The notes under the pieces: generated by a model | What the model was told of the DNA's origin: nothing | The model's database searches: none | The model's input: only the letters and a program-made list of their open reading frames with translations | Translations under genes and position numbers: made by a program | NCBI RefSeq assembly: GCF_040373385.1 | Contig: NZ_JBDXXH010000012.1 | Coordinates: 27,392 to 91,391, forward strand | Direction of reading: 5' to 3' | Length of the DNA stretch: 64,000 bases | DNA from: Nitratidesulfovibrio sp. | Lineage (GTDB): Bacteria > Desulfobacterota > Desulfovibrionia > Desulfovibrionales > Desulfovibrionaceae | Part shown: positions 9,322 through 18,646 of the stretch, one piece after another | How positions within the stretch are numbered: the first letter of the stretch is position 1 | How the letters are laid out: each line of letters opens with the position of its first letter

Positions 9322-10251
9322 ATGTTCCCGTACCTGATTCGCAGGATTCTCGCGATGATACCCGTAGCCGTCGGGGTGTCGCTCATCATCTTCACGCTGC
9401 TGTACATCACCCCCGGCGATCCCGCCCGCCTGTTCCTGGGCCAGGAGGCAAACGAGGAAAGCCTTCAGGAATTCCGCCGCGAGCACGGGTTGGACAAGCC
9501 GTTCCTCACCCGCTACCTCTCCTTCGCTTACGATGTCGTCGTGCATCAGGACCTTGGCCGGTCCTACGCCACGCGCCGCCCCGTGTCGGGGGAGATAGCG
9601 TCCACGTTTCCGGTCACGCTGAACCTGTCGCTGGGGGCCATCGCGCTTGCCACCGCGCTGGGCATGACGTTCGGGGTGGTCTGCGCCGTCAAGCAGTATT
9701 CCATCTTCGACAACGTCACCATGGTCATCGCCATGCTCGGCATTTCCACCCCCATATTCTACCTGGGCATCCTGCTCATTCTCTGGTTTTCGGTGCGGCT
9801 GCGATGGTTGCCGTCCTCCGGCTTCGACACCATGAGCCAGCGCCTGCTGCCGTGGATCACGCTGTCGGCGACCTCGATGTCGATCATCACCCGCATGACG
9901 CGCTCGAGCATGCTCGAGGTCATCCGCTCGGACTACATCCGCACCGCGCGGGCCAAGGGGCAGAAAGAGTCGGTCATCATCATCAAGCATGCCCTGCGCA
10001 ACGCGCTCATCCCTATCATAACCATCGTCGGCATCCAGTTGGGCCATCTCATGGGCGGCTCGATTCTCGCCGAATCCGTCTTTTCCATTCCGGGCGTCGG
10101 TCGTCTTGCGGTGGACGGCATCAAGGCCCGCGACTACCCCGTCGTGCAGGGGGCAGTGCTGTACATAGCCATGGCGTACATGGTTCTCAATCTCATCGTG
10201 GATTTCCTGTACGCCTGGGTGGATCCCCGCCTGCGCACCCGTTACAGGTGA
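9322..10251 (+). CDS. ABC transporter permease, DppB family
   Basis: 309 aa integral membrane subunit of the peptide/nickel/opine importer. It starts MFPYLIRRILAMIPVAVGV, the standard DppB first helix, and shows about six hydrophobic segments. The cytoplasmic ATPase-contact loop is recognisable around IRSDYIRTARAKGQKE. Start ATG 9322 follows GAGGAG. It forms the channel with the DppC-type partner 61 bp downstream. Confidence 0.92.
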   Translation: MFPYLIRRILAMIPVAVGVSLIIFTLLYITPGDPARLFLGQEANEESLQEFRREHGLDKPFLTRYLSFAYDVVVHQDLGRSYATRRPVSGEIASTFPVTLNLSLGAIALATALGMTFGVVCAVKQYSIFDNVTMVIAMLGISTPIFYLGILLILWFSVRLRWLPSSGFDTMSQRLLPWITLSATSMSIITRMTRSSMLEVIRSDYIRTARAKGQKESVIIIKHALRNALIPIITIVGIQLGHLMGGSILAESVFSIPGVGRLAVDGIKARDYPVVQGAVLYIAMAYMVLNLIVDFLYAWVDPRLRTRYR

Positions 10252-10312
10252 TTCCGCCGCGCCGCGCTGTCCCGCCCGGTAAACAGGTTTTCATCCCATC
10301 AAGAGGGGCGAT

Positions 10313-11170
10313 ATGTTCACGTTGCGTAAGAACAGCAATCTTCATCTGACGCTGGTGCGCCTGAGCCGCAACAGGCTGGCGGTGCTGGGCCTGATAGTTC
10401 TACTGCTGCTTGTGGCGACGGCGGTATTCGCGCCGTGGCTCGCGCCGTACCATTTCGCGACGCAGGACCTACTGGCCGCCTTCGAGCCGCCAAGCTGGGC
10501 GCATCCGCTGGGTACGGACGACTTCGGCCGCGACATTCTGAGCCGCATCATCTACGGCGCGCGGGTGTCCCTGCAGGTGGGCATTTTCGCGGTGGCCATC
10601 GCCATGGTGTTCGGCGGCGTGCTGGGGGCCATCTCTGGGTATTACGGCGGGCGCATCGATGGCGTGATCATGCGCGTCATGGATATCCTGCTCTCCATTC
10701 CGCAGATATTGCTTGCCATCTCCATTGCGGCGGCGCTTGGTCCCGGGCTGTTGAACTTGACCATCGCGGTGGGCGTCGCCGCGCTGCCCACCTTCGCCCG
10801 CGTGGTGCGCGGGGCCGTGATGTCGATCGTCGGGCAGGAGTTCATCGAGGCCGCCCGCTGCATGGGGGCCTCGGACGCATGGATCATCGCGCGCCACATC
10901 CTGCCCAATTGCAGCGCGCCCATCATCGTGCAGTCGACCCTGCGCGTGGCGCAGGCCATTCTGGCCGCCGCGGCGCTGAGTTTTCTCGGCCTCGGCATCC
11001 AGCCGCCGTTTCCCGAATGGGGCGGCATGCTGGCGGGCGCGCGCGGCTACGTGCGCGACTATGCCTACATGACCATTTTTCCTGGGCTTGCCATCATGAT
11101 CACCATCATGGCCCTCAACTTCCTTGGTGACGGACTGCGCGACGCCATGGACCCCAAGATGAAAAGATAG
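10313..11170 (+). CDS. ABC transporter permease, DppC family
   Basis: 285 aa inner-membrane subunit, partner of the preceding permease. It has a short cytoplasmic N-terminus and a first helix around LAVLGLIVLLLLVATAVF. The family sequence HPLGTDDFGRDILSRIIYGA follows, and the EAA-type loop is EFIEAARCMGASD. The start has an AGAGGGG ribosome site. The gene for the first ATPase begins 11 bp after its stop, indicating a single transcript. Confidence 0.92.
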   Translation: MFTLRKNSNLHLTLVRLSRNRLAVLGLIVLLLLVATAVFAPWLAPYHFATQDLLAAFEPPSWAHPLGTDDFGRDILSRIIYGARVSLQVGIFAVAIAMVFGGVLGAISGYYGGRIDGVIMRVMDILLSIPQILLAISIAAALGPGLLNLTIAVGVAALPTFARVVRGAVMSIVGQEFIEAARCMGASDAWIIARHILPNCSAPIIVQSTLRVAQAILAAAALSFLGLGIQPPFPEWGGMLAGARGYVRDYAYMTIFPGLAIMITIMALNFLGDGLRDAMDPKMKR

Positions 11171-11181
11171 GGGAGACCCAC

Positions 11182-12153
11182 ATGCCGCAACACGACGAAA
11201 TTCTTTTGGACATCAGTGACCTGCGTGTCCAGTTCCATACGGACACGGGCCTCGTGAAGGCCGTCGAAGGTCTCAACCTGCGCCTGCGCAAGGGAGAGGC
11301 CCTGGGCCTGGCGGGAGAGACGGGCGCGGGAAAGACCACCACCGCCCTTGCGATCATGCAGATCATCGCCTCGCCCCCCGGCCGGATAGCCAGCGGCAGC
11401 ATTCACTTCGAGGGAAAGGACATGCTGGCGCTGTCCGAAGAGGAAAAGCGGCATGTCCGGGGCGGAAAGATATCCATGATATTTCAGGACCCCATGACCT
11501 CGCTGAACCCCGTGCTGCCGGTGCAGGAGCAGATCGCCGAAATGGTGCGCCTGCACAATGCCGTGACCGAGGCCGAGGCGCTCGACAAGGCCCGAGACAT
11601 GCTGGGGCTGGTGGGCATCCGTCCGGAAAGGGGAGGGGATTACCCGCACCAGTTCAGCGGCGGCATGAAGCAGCGGGTCGTGATCGCCATCGCGCTTGCC
11701 TGCAACCCCTCGCTGCTGATCGCCGATGAACCCACCACCGCCCTCGACGTGACCATCCAGGCGCAAGTTCTGGAAGTCATGCGCGAACTGAAACAGCATT
11801 ACAACACCGCGACCATCCTCATCAGCCACGACCTCGGCGTCATCGCCGAATTGTGCGATTCGGTGGCCGTCATGTACGCCGGGCGCATAGTCGAGACGGC
11901 GGACGCGAAAAGCCTGTACGCCAATCCGCTGCATCCTTATACGCAGGGGCTTTTCCAGTCCATTCCCGACCTGACGAAGAATGTGAAGCGCCTTTTCTCC
12001 CTGCCGGGGCTTCCGCCCGACCCCACCGATCTGCCTGCCGGCTGCTGCTTTTCCCCGCGCTGCGAGCATGCTGACGATACGTGCAGGAACATGCAGCCCG
12101 AATTGCGCGAAATAACGGCGGGGCATTTCGCGGCCTGCTTCAAGGCCGCCTGA
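11182..12153 (+). CDS. ABC transporter ATP-binding protein, DppD family
   Basis: 323 aa cytoplasmic ATPase. Walker A GETGAGKT is at 45-52, the signature is the normal FSGGMKQRV, Walker B is LLIADEPT, and the switch histidine is in LISHDLGV. The C-terminal oligopeptide-transporter extension carries the usual cysteine set (CCFSPRC, then DTC, then FAAC), which in relatives binds an iron-sulfur cluster. It pairs with the DppF-type subunit 38 bp downstream to energise import. Confidence 0.92.
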   Translation: MPQHDEILLDISDLRVQFHTDTGLVKAVEGLNLRLRKGEALGLAGETGAGKTTTALAIMQIIASPPGRIASGSIHFEGKDMLALSEEEKRHVRGGKISMIFQDPMTSLNPVLPVQEQIAEMVRLHNAVTEAEALDKARDMLGLVGIRPERGGDYPHQFSGGMKQRVVIAIALACNPSLLIADEPTTALDVTIQAQVLEVMRELKQHYNTATILISHDLGVIAELCDSVAVMYAGRIVETADAKSLYANPLHPYTQGLFQSIPDLTKNVKRLFSLPGLPPDPTDLPAGCCFSPRCEHADDTCRNMQPELREITAGHFAACFKAA

Positions 12154-12191
12154 AACACCGGCTCTCGCCCTTGCCGACGAAGGAACATGCC

Positions 12192-13187
12192 ATGAATACC
12201 GGACACGATACCCCGCTCATCCAGACCCGCAATCTGAAGAAGCACTTCGCGACGCCCAGGGGCGCCCTGCACGCCGTGGACGATGTCGACATCTCCATCG
12301 CCAAGGGCGAAACGCTGGGCCTGGTCGGGGAGTCGGGCTGCGGCAAGTCCACGTTCGGGCGAGTGGTCATCCGCCTGCTGGATGCGACGGCAGGCTCCGT
12401 GCTGTTCAACGGCGCGGACATAGTCAGCTACAACGCCAAGGATCTGCGCGCATTCCGGAAAAAGGCGCAGATGGTTTTCCAGGATCCCTATTCCTCGCTG
12501 AATCCTCGTCTGTCCGTGGAGCAACTCATTTCCGAGCCGTTGCGCATCCACAGGGTCTGTGTCGACGAGCGGGAGATCACCGGGCGGGTCAGGCAACTGA
12601 TGGATATCGTCGGACTTGCCCAGCGGCTGGCCACGTCCTTTCCGCACGAACTGGACGGGGGGCGCCGGCAGCGCATCGGCGTGGCCAGGGCGCTTGCGCT
12701 CAACCCGGAATTCATCGTGCTGGACGAGCCGGTTTCGTCGCTCGACGTGTGCATCCAGGCGCAGATACTGAACCTGTTGCAGGATCTCAAGGACGAATTC
12801 CGATACACCTACCTGTTCATCACGCACGACCTCAGCGTGGTCCGGCACATTTCCGACCGCATCGCGGTCATGTACCTTGGCAAGGTGATAGAGTTGGCGG
12901 ACCATTTGGAAATATTCAATAATCCTTCGCATCCCTATTCCCAGGCCCTGCTTTCCGCCATTCCCATTCCGCGCATCGACGCCTCGCGCAAGAACAGGAT
13001 ACTTCTGGAGGGTGACGTGCCGAGTCCCATCAATCCCCCCGCCGGTTGCCGGTTTTACGGACGCTGCCCGTCCCGGCGGGACGATTGCAAGACGCGTTCG
13101 CCCGAGTTGGAGCAGATCGCCCCAGGCCATTTCGTGGCCTGTTTTCATCCTGGCCCCATCCGAAAACCGGGGGGGTGCGGGGCGTGA
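12192..13187 (+). CDS. ABC transporter ATP-binding protein, DppF family, with Asp in the signature motif
   Basis: 331 aa second ATPase of the importer. Walker A GESGCGKS starts at residue 46, Walker B is [12 protein letters not shown] and the switch histidine is in FITHDLSVV. The ABC signature reads LDGGRRQRI, with Asp155 where most ATPases have the LSGGQ serine. I believe this variant recurs in a branch of OppF/DppF proteins, so it is unlikely to be a sequencing error. The C-terminal cysteine set (CRFYGRC, DDC, VACF) is present. ATG 12192 follows AAGGA; upstream in-frame codons overlap the preceding gene. Confidence 0.9.
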   Translation: MNTGHDTPLIQTRNLKKHFATPRGALHAVDDVDISIAKGETLGLVGESGCGKSTFGRVVIRLLDATAGSVLFNGADIVSYNAKDLRAFRKKAQMVFQDPYSSLNPRLSVEQLISEPLRIHRVCVDEREITGRVRQLMDIVGLAQRLATSFPHELDGGRRQRIGVARALALNPEFIVLDEPVSSLDVCIQAQILNLLQDLKDEFRYTYLFITHDLSVVRHISDRIAVMYLGKVIELADHLEIFNNPSHPYSQALLSAIPIPRIDASRKNRILLEGDVPSPINPPAGCRFYGRCPSRRDDCKTRSPELEQIAPGHFVACFHPGPIRKPGGCGA

Positions 13188-13233
13188 CGGGCGCCGCACG
13201 CGGGATCGGACACGCGACAACGGGGGAGATGCC

Positions 13234-13836
13234 GTGAACCGAAAAACGTTGCGCAAGATACTCGAACCCCGGCCGGACGAGGCGGACGCGCCGCGCTGGC
13301 AGGCAGCGGTCCCCTTGGTCACCAATCCGTTCCTGCTGATCGAAGTGGCGCAGTTCGCGCTGGTCGGAGGCTCGGTCGTCCTGATTTCCCTGTGCGTCGG
13401 CCTTTTCTGGACGGACGGGGGCCTGACGCTGCCCGACCTCGTCATTGCGGTGCAGGCCGCCCTTGCGACGGCGGTGGCGATTGTCATCGGGTTCGCCGCC
13501 ATTGCCGTCCTGTTTTTCGACAATCGGTACTTCGCCCTGTACCAGATGGATTCTGGAGGTATCTACCATGAAGGAACCAGGGGGCACAGTGAAGGCGATA
13601 CCGTCCTCTGCCGCAACGTGCTGCCGTACCCCGTGGCCGGGGCAGTGAGGGCACGGCGTACGCGCAGCCGGTACTTGCCGTGGGAAAAGGTGCGCTCGTT
13701 CCAGAGCGTTCCTTCGCTGCGGGTGATCATTCTGCGCCGGGGCTTCTGGCACATGCTCCACTTGTACATGCCAAGCGCCGAAACGCACGAAACCGTCGCG
13801 CGCTACCTTGCGACGCGGTTGAAGAACGCTGGATAG
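13234..13836 (+). CDS. Small two-helix membrane protein of unknown function
   Basis: 200 aa, no family recognised. GTG 13234 follows GGGGGAGA. A 35-residue charged N-terminus is followed by two membrane segments (about 36-62 and 70-95), then a soluble domain of about 100 residues that ends at the membrane-distal C-terminus. The soluble part has YLPWEKVRSFQSV, which resembles the PH-like soluble half of small membrane proteins, but I would not assign it. It lies between the importer and the dehydratase and is co-directional with both, so it may be part of the same unit. Confidence 0.7.
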   Translation: MNRKTLRKILEPRPDEADAPRWQAAVPLVTNPFLLIEVAQFALVGGSVVLISLCVGLFWTDGGLTLPDLVIAVQAALATAVAIVIGFAAIAVLFFDNRYFALYQMDSGGIYHEGTRGHSEGDTVLCRNVLPYPVAGAVRARRTRSRYLPWEKVRSFQSVPSLRVIILRRGFWHMLHLYMPSAETHETVARYLATRLKNAG

Positions 13837-13900
13837 CCTTTTTCGCAGGTCCGCAAGGCGGCGTTTGTCCGTTCAACACTCAACGCAACAGGGGCCGGGT

Positions 13901-15094
13901 ATGAAAATCACCGCAGTGGAAGTTTTTGACCTTGATGTCGAGGGAACCGCCATTCCCTGGCATCCCGTGGTCGTGCGCATCCATACGGATGAGGGCATCA
14001 GTGGGGTTGGCGAGGCGGGTCTGGCGTATGGCAGCGGGCACTCGGGCGCCGCCGGCATGCTGGTGAACCTGGCCGAGGAGTTTTTGCTCGGTAAGGACCC
14101 CACGGAAACGGAAAGCATCTGGAACACACTGCAAACGCATACGTTCTGGGGGTATAGCCCGGGTCCGGTCATCTACGGGGCGATCAGCGCCATCGACATC
14201 GCCTTGTGGGACATCAAGGGCAAGGCTCTGGGCCTGCCCGTGTACAAACTGCTGGGCGGCCCGTGCCGCGAAAGGATCAGGACCTACGCGAGCCAGGTGC
14301 AGTTCGGCTGGAGCCCCGACAAGGAGGTCTGGCTGCACAGGCCGGAAGATTACGCCCGCGTGACGCGTATCATGGTGGACGAAGGCTTCACCTGCGTGAA
14401 AGTCAACCCGCTGCGCTTCGGTCCCAACGGCGAATTTCTTCCCCAGATCGGCGGCAAGCTGCCAGCCAGTACCGTCAGCGCCATGGCCGACAGGGTGCGG
14501 GCGGTGCGCGAGGAAGGCGGCCCCGACCTCGACATCCTCATCGAGTTCAACTCCCGCTGCGCCACCGAGGCCGCCGTGCAACTCGGACAGCGTCTGGAGG
14601 AATTCGACATCATGTACCTTGAAGAGCCGGTACACTTCATGGACATGAGTCTCATGCGCGACATGAAGGCCCGCGTGAACATCCCGCTCGCAGGCGGCGA
14701 GCGTCTGTACACCCGCTGGCAGTTCCTGCCCTACCTGCAGGAACGCATCATCAGCCTTGCCCAGCCCGACATCGGCCTGGCCGGCGGCTTCACCGAGGTG
14801 AAGAAGATTTGCGATCTCGCCCACATCTTCGACGTGCAGACGCAGATGCACGTCTGCGGCGGTCCCGTGGGCGTGGCCGCAAGCCTGCACATGGCCGCGG
14901 CCGTGGTGAACTACACCCTGCACGAGCACCATGTGCGCCTGCGCCACCCCGGCACCCGGGCCATCGTGAAGGAGGACTACCAACCGCACAACGGCTGCTT
15001 CGAACTGCCCGAGGGGCCGGGGCTGGGGATCGAACTCAATGATGAGGTCGTGAACAGGTCGCCCAGGAAGTGCGTGAAGCTGAATAACGCCTGA
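13901..15094 (+). CDS. Enolase-superfamily acid-sugar dehydratase (galactonate/mannonate dehydratase-like)
   Basis: 397 aa cytoplasmic Mg-dependent enzyme of the mandelate racemase group. It has the capping domain at the N-terminus and a barrel with Lys167-Val-Asn169 (a KxN pair as in DgoD). The metal-ligand candidates are Glu215 (IEFN), the LEEP run at 240-243 and Glu267 (GGER). The acid-base dyad candidates are Asp290 (QPD) and His317 (MHVCGG), with Glu342 (HEHH) completing the site. This pattern predicts abstraction of a proton next to a carboxylate followed by loss of water from a sugar acid. The actual substrate is unknown. As the last gene of the sigma-54 locus it suggests that the imported compound contains, or is converted to, a polyhydroxy acid. 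Confidence 0.85.
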   Translation: MKITAVEVFDLDVEGTAIPWHPVVVRIHTDEGISGVGEAGLAYGSGHSGAAGMLVNLAEEFLLGKDPTETESIWNTLQTHTFWGYSPGPVIYGAISAIDIALWDIKGKALGLPVYKLLGGPCRERIRTYASQVQFGWSPDKEVWLHRPEDYARVTRIMVDEGFTCVKVNPLRFGPNGEFLPQIGGKLPASTVSAMADRVRAVREEGGPDLDILIEFNSRCATEAAVQLGQRLEEFDIMYLEEPVHFMDMSLMRDMKARVNIPLAGGERLYTRWQFLPYLQERIISLAQPDIGLAGGFTEVKKICDLAHIFDVQTQMHVCGGPVGVAASLHMAAAVVNYTLHEHHVRLRHPGTRAIVKEDYQPHNGCFELPEGPGLGIELNDEVVNRSPRKCVKLNNA

Positions 15095-15228
15095 GGGACC
15101 GGTGCGGCGTGGGCGAAGGGGAGGGCTGCCGGGCGGGGATGTTCCCCATGCCGGTGAGCCGCTTCCCTCATGACGGCACCCCCGAGGCCGCGTGCCCGGA
15201 AGGCTTGGCGCGCCCCGCGTGCATGAAG

Positions 15229-15262
15229 AAGCCCGCCGACCCCATGCAGGGGCGGCGGGCTT
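15229..15262 (-). terminator. Terminator hairpin of rho, possibly shared with the opposing gene
   Basis: AAGCCCGCCG (15229-15238) pairs with CGGCGGGCTT (15253-15262). CCCC/GGGG continues the stem after a one-base bulge, with loop ATGCA. It lies 36 bp past the rho stop on the minus strand and 135 bp past the dehydratase stop on the plus strand. The minus side is followed by TTCTTCATG, moderately T-rich. Confidence 0.65.
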
Positions 15263-15297
15263 GGTGTTTCCGTGTCGGGAACCGTGGCGCTGGTGCG

Positions 15298-16548
15298 CTA
15301 CTTGTTCATCACGTTCAGGAATTCGCGGTTGCTCTTGGTGGCGCGCATCTTGTCCAGCAGGAATTCCATGCTGTCGATGGGCGACATGGGCGCCAGGATC
15401 TTGCGCAGGATCCACACGCGGTTGAGCACTTCGTCCGACAGCAGCAGGTCTTCCTTGCGGGTGCCGGTGCGGTTGATGTCGATGGCCGGGAACACGCGCT
15501 TTTCGGCCAGGTGGCGTTCCAGGTAGATTTCCATGTTGCCGGTGCCCTTGAACTCTTCAAAGATCACTTCGTCCATGCGCGAGCCGGTGTCGATGAGGGC
15601 GGTGGCGATGATGGTCAGGCTGCCGCCTTCCTCGATATTGCGCGCCGCGCCAAAGAAGCGCTTGGGGCGTTGCAGGGCGTTGGCGTCCAGACCGCCGGAC
15701 AGCACGCGACCGGAAGAGGGGGTGACGGCGTTGTATGCGCGGCCCAGACGGGTGATGGAGTCGAGCAGGATGACCACGTCGCGCTTGCGTTCCACCAGGC
15801 GCTTGGCCTTTTCCAGCACCATCTCGCAGACCTGCACGTGACGCTGCGGGGGTTCGTCGAAGGTGGAGCTGACCACTTCGGCGTTCTTCACCGTGCGTTC
15901 CATGTCGGTCACTTCCTCTGGCCGCTCGTCGATGAGCAGCACGATGAGGTACGCATCCGGATGGTTGGCGTTGATGGAGTTGGCGATGGTCTGGAGCAGG
16001 ATGGTCTTGCCGGTGCGGGGGGGCGCCACGATCAGGCCGCGCTGGCCGCGGCCCACGGGGGCCATCATGTCGATGACGCGGCTGGAGTAGTTCTTGTCCC
16101 CGTTCTCCATGGTGAACTGGCGGTCGGGGTAGATGGGCGTAAGGTTGTCGAACAGAACGAGGTTCTTGGCGTTTTCCGGCGGCTCGAAGCCGATCTCGGT
16201 CACCTTCAGCAGGGCGAAGTAGCGTTCGCCTTCCTTGGGCGGGCGGATCTGGCCGGAAACCACGTCACCCTTGCGCAGGTTGAAGCGGCGAATCTGCGAC
16301 GGCGAAACATAGATGTCGTCGGGGCCGGGCATGTAGCTGCACAGCGGTGAACGCAGAAAGCCGAAACCGTCGGGCAGTATTTCCAGCACGCCGTCGCCGT
16401 AGATGGCGCCGTTCTGCGAAGCGCAGGCCTGAAGCAGGGCAAAGATCAGCTCCTGCTTGCGCATGCCGCTGGCGCCTTCGACGTTGTATTGCTCGGCAAG
16501 CTCCATGAGCTCGCTCATGCTCTTGATCTTGAGTTCCGAAAGATTCAT
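15298..16548 (-). CDS. rho: Transcription termination factor Rho
   Basis: 416 aa RNA-dependent ATPase that ends transcription at C-rich untranslated RNA. It starts [19 protein letters not shown], as in the family. The RNA-binding OSB fold follows ([33 protein letters not shown]), then Walker A PRTGKT and the secondary RNA-site region. Length matches E. coli Rho (419). An in-frame ATG at 16587 would add [13 protein letters not shown]; neither start has a strong ribosome site, and I chose the one matching the family. It is the last gene of the minus-strand block. Confidence 0.96.
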   Translation of the reverse strand: MNLSELKIKSMSELMELAEQYNVEGASGMRKQELIFALLQACASQNGAIYGDGVLEILPDGFGFLRSPLCSYMPGPDDIYVSPSQIRRFNLRKGDVVSGQIRPPKEGERYFALLKVTEIGFEPPENAKNLVLFDNLTPIYPDRQFTMENGDKNYSSRVIDMMAPVGRGQRGLIVAPPRTGKTILLQTIANSINANHPDAYLIVLLIDERPEEVTDMERTVKNAEVVSSTFDEPPQRHVQVCEMVLEKAKRLVERKRDVVILLDSITRLGRAYNAVTPSSGRVLSGGLDANALQRPKRFFGAARNIEEGGSLTIIATALIDTGSRMDEVIFEEFKGTGNMEIYLERHLAEKRVFPAIDINRTGTRKEDLLLSDEVLNRVWILRKILAPMSPIDSMEFLLDKMRATKSNREFLNVMNK

Positions 16549-16896
16549 GGCCGTCTCGGAACCCTGGACGTTCTTCTTTTTCCTCATAGGCGTGGTGGGG
16601 GACTGCTTTTGGAAGGGTGTGGGGGTGTATGGAAGGGTGTCATTACAGCCTACCGCACGGCACGAAAGACCGCACAATGGCGATCCGTACGCAAGCGAAG
16701 ACTGTTGTCGGAATGACGGTATGAAGGAAAATCGTTGTGGTGGACGGGCGGGAACACTGTGTCGGGTCCGAAGCCGGGTTTTCGTTGCCCGGTAAGGAGG
16801 GAAGGAGACCCATAAGAGAGGTGTTGCAATGTTCGGTTGCTTCCACCCGCCGTACAAGGGGCTACCTAGCCCATTCGACAGGGGATGGCAAGGGGT
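16549..16896. other. Intergenic region between CarD-like gene and rho
   Basis: 348 bp upstream of rho on the minus strand. A short stem CCGGG/CCCGG with a 9-base loop lies at 16773-16791. The region is the natural place for a rho leader and its autogenous control, but I could not identify C-rich, G-poor runs or a clear promoter by eye. No gene seen. Confidence 0.3.
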
Positions 16897-17424
16897 CTAC
16901 TCGCTTTTTTCCCTGGCTTGCAGGACATCCTGGAACATCTCTTCGATTTCGGTGCGTACGTTGTCCTGGGTCCGGTCCAGTACGCAGGCCAGTTCCAGGG
17001 TGATCAGTCCCATGGCCTGTTCCAGCAGGCGGCGTTCGCCGAACGAGAGTTCCTTGTCCCGGCCGATGAGCAAGAGTTCGCGCAGCACGTAGGCAACGTC
17101 CGCAAGATCGCCGCTCTTCAGTTTTTCGGAGTATTCACGGTAGCGGCGGTTCCAGTTCTGGCCGGTGTAGCCGGTAAAGCCTGTGCGGTCGCGCAGTGAT
17201 TCGAGGATGTCGGCCCCCATCTCCGGTGCACACAACGGGCGCAGCCCCACATTGGCGGCATTGCGCACGGGCACCATGAGGGTCACGTTGTTGCCTAGGA
17301 TACGGACGATATAAAAGTCCGTGGCAACGCCGCCAACCACTTGCGACTCGACGCGTTCGACCTTGCCGACGCCTTGAGCCGGGTAGACGACGAGTTGATC
17401 CTGGGCAAACACTCGGAACTCCAT
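16897..17424 (-). CDS. CarD/CdnL-type RNA polymerase-binding regulator
   Basis: 175 aa. Residues 1-65 match the CarD/TRCF RNA-polymerase-interacting Tudor-like fold (FAQDQLVVYPAQGVGKVERV, ILGNNVTLMVPVRNA). The rest is the helical DNA-binding part with the typical WNRRYREYSEKL and RELLLIGRDKELSFGERRLLEQA. These proteins bind the polymerase beta lobe and stabilise open promoter complexes, often at ribosomal RNA promoters. It shares strand and neighbourhood with rho and pth. Confidence 0.93.
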   Translation of the reverse strand: MEFRVFAQDQLVVYPAQGVGKVERVESQVVGGVATDFYIVRILGNNVTLMVPVRNAANVGLRPLCAPEMGADILESLRDRTGFTGYTGQNWNRRYREYSEKLKSGDLADVAYVLRELLLIGRDKELSFGERRLLEQAMGLITLELACVLDRTQDNVRTEIEEMFQDVLQAREKSE

Positions 17425-17726
17425 GCGGGGAAAACAAGGTTGAATTCGGCAGGAAAAGACACTCTACTCCAATCCGCAGCAAGAGTCCATCCCGCTGGCG
17501 GTCAGCAGCAGTGCACAGGGCCGGGGCGCGCCACCGCAAGGCGGCTTGCAGTCGGCGCGCATGCGCATGGGACAAGGGGAAAAACGCGGAACAGCCCCGG
17601 TGATGCCCCAGGAGCCCATCCGCAATGGGGGGCACGCCAGGCACCGGCGTGGTGCGGACACGCATCGCCCGTCCGGCTTGCCGGTTGCCGCCAGTTCTGC
17701 TTCGGGCAGGCTGTGGCCCTGCCGCG
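17425..17726. other. Intergenic region between pth and the CarD-like gene
   Basis: 302 bp that should hold the CarD-gene promoter on the minus strand. No reliable -35/-10 pair, hairpin terminator or small gene was found by eye; the region is as GC-rich as the genes. Confidence 0.25.
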
Positions 17727-18335
17727 TCACTCCGGCTTGTAGGCGTTGGCGAACTGGGTGGCGGCGGCAGCGCCCTGGCTGGCAAAGGTGGTCATGGCCT
17801 GCACGGCGGCGGGCAGCAGGGTGTCCAGCAGATCCTGTTCCGGACCGGAAAGCCTGCCCAGCACCCAGTTGGTGGTCTCGCCGCCGTGGGGCGAGCGGCC
17901 TATGCCCAGGCGCAGGCGGTGGAAGTCCGGCGTGCCGAGCAGTTGGGTAATGGACTTCAGCCCGTTGTGCCCGGCATTGCCGCCCCCGGTCTTGAACTTC
18001 ATGCGACCGAGGGGGATGTCCAACTCGTCGTGCACCACCAGGATGGCACCCGGCTTGATCCGGTAGTACGAGGCAATGGCCAGCACTGCCTCTCCGCTCA
18101 GGTTCATGAACGTCTGCGGCTTGGCCACCAGCCACGGATCGCCCGTGGGCGTGATGCGGCATCGCCACAGGTCGTACTTCTTCTTGCCGCCGGAAAGCTG
18201 GTCGCACCCGCTGCCCGTCTCACGGGCAACAGTGTCCATCAGCGCATCCACGGCCATGAAGCCAAGGTTGTGGCGGGTGCGTTCGTATTCCTTGCCCGGA
18301 TTACCCAGGCCGACGATGAGACCGGCGACGTTCAT
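17727..18335 (-). CDS. pth: Peptidyl-tRNA hydrolase
   Basis: 202 aa esterase that frees tRNA from dropped-off peptidyl-tRNA. Family motifs are visible: LIVGLGNPGKEYERTRHNLGF with the catalytic His and Asn region, FMNLSGEAV, and VVHDELDIPLGRMKFKTGG followed by GHNGLKSI. ATG 18335 was chosen because the conserved LIVGLGNPG begins five residues later; the upstream 40 in-frame codons are proline-rich and not family-like. It follows rplY, as in many genomes. Confidence 0.95.
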   Translation of the reverse strand: MNVAGLIVGLGNPGKEYERTRHNLGFMAVDALMDTVARETGSGCDQLSGGKKKYDLWRCRITPTGDPWLVAKPQTFMNLSGEAVLAIASYYRIKPGAILVVHDELDIPLGRMKFKTGGGNAGHNGLKSITQLLGTPDFHRLRLGIGRSPHGGETTNWVLGRLSGPEQDLLDTLLPAAVQAMTTFASQGAAAATQFANAYKPE

Positions 18336-18646
18336 GCGCGGTAGGGGGGGTTGGGGTTCTGCGGGACGGTAAAGGCGGCGTGAGGTGGGCTGCCCTGCGT
18401 ACGGGCACGAATGCGCATGCTGGCGCAAGGGGAGGGGGCTGGGCCCCGTCGGCATGTGCGGCGGGCTGCGACGGCGGGTTCCGGAAACGCGGAAACCGGC
18501 CCCGCGCGAGATGCGCGGGGCCGGAGGGAAACCGCGGTCCGAACCTTGGGAAGTCGCGCGTCAAGTCCACATTGGCAAGGCCGTCCACGTGGCGAGGACA
18601 GCCCGCATCAGAGTGCGGCGGACGGCGGCGTTCCCGGCCTCAGGCG
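18336..18646. other. Intergenic region between rplY and pth
   Basis: 311 bp. It contains the rplY terminator hairpin (listed separately) and otherwise GC-rich sequence with no gene. The pth start lacks a Shine-Dalgarno run; the bases before it are C-rich on the coding strand. Confidence 0.4.
18496..18524 (-). terminator. Terminator-like hairpin downstream of rplY
   Basis: CCGGCCCCGCGC (18496-18507) and GCGCGGGGCCGG (18513-18524) form a perfect 12-bp stem with loop GAGAT. Read on the minus strand it is followed by TTTCCGCGTTTCC. It is about 120 bases past the rplY stop. It would end or slow the prs-rplY transcript before pth. Confidence 0.6.
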
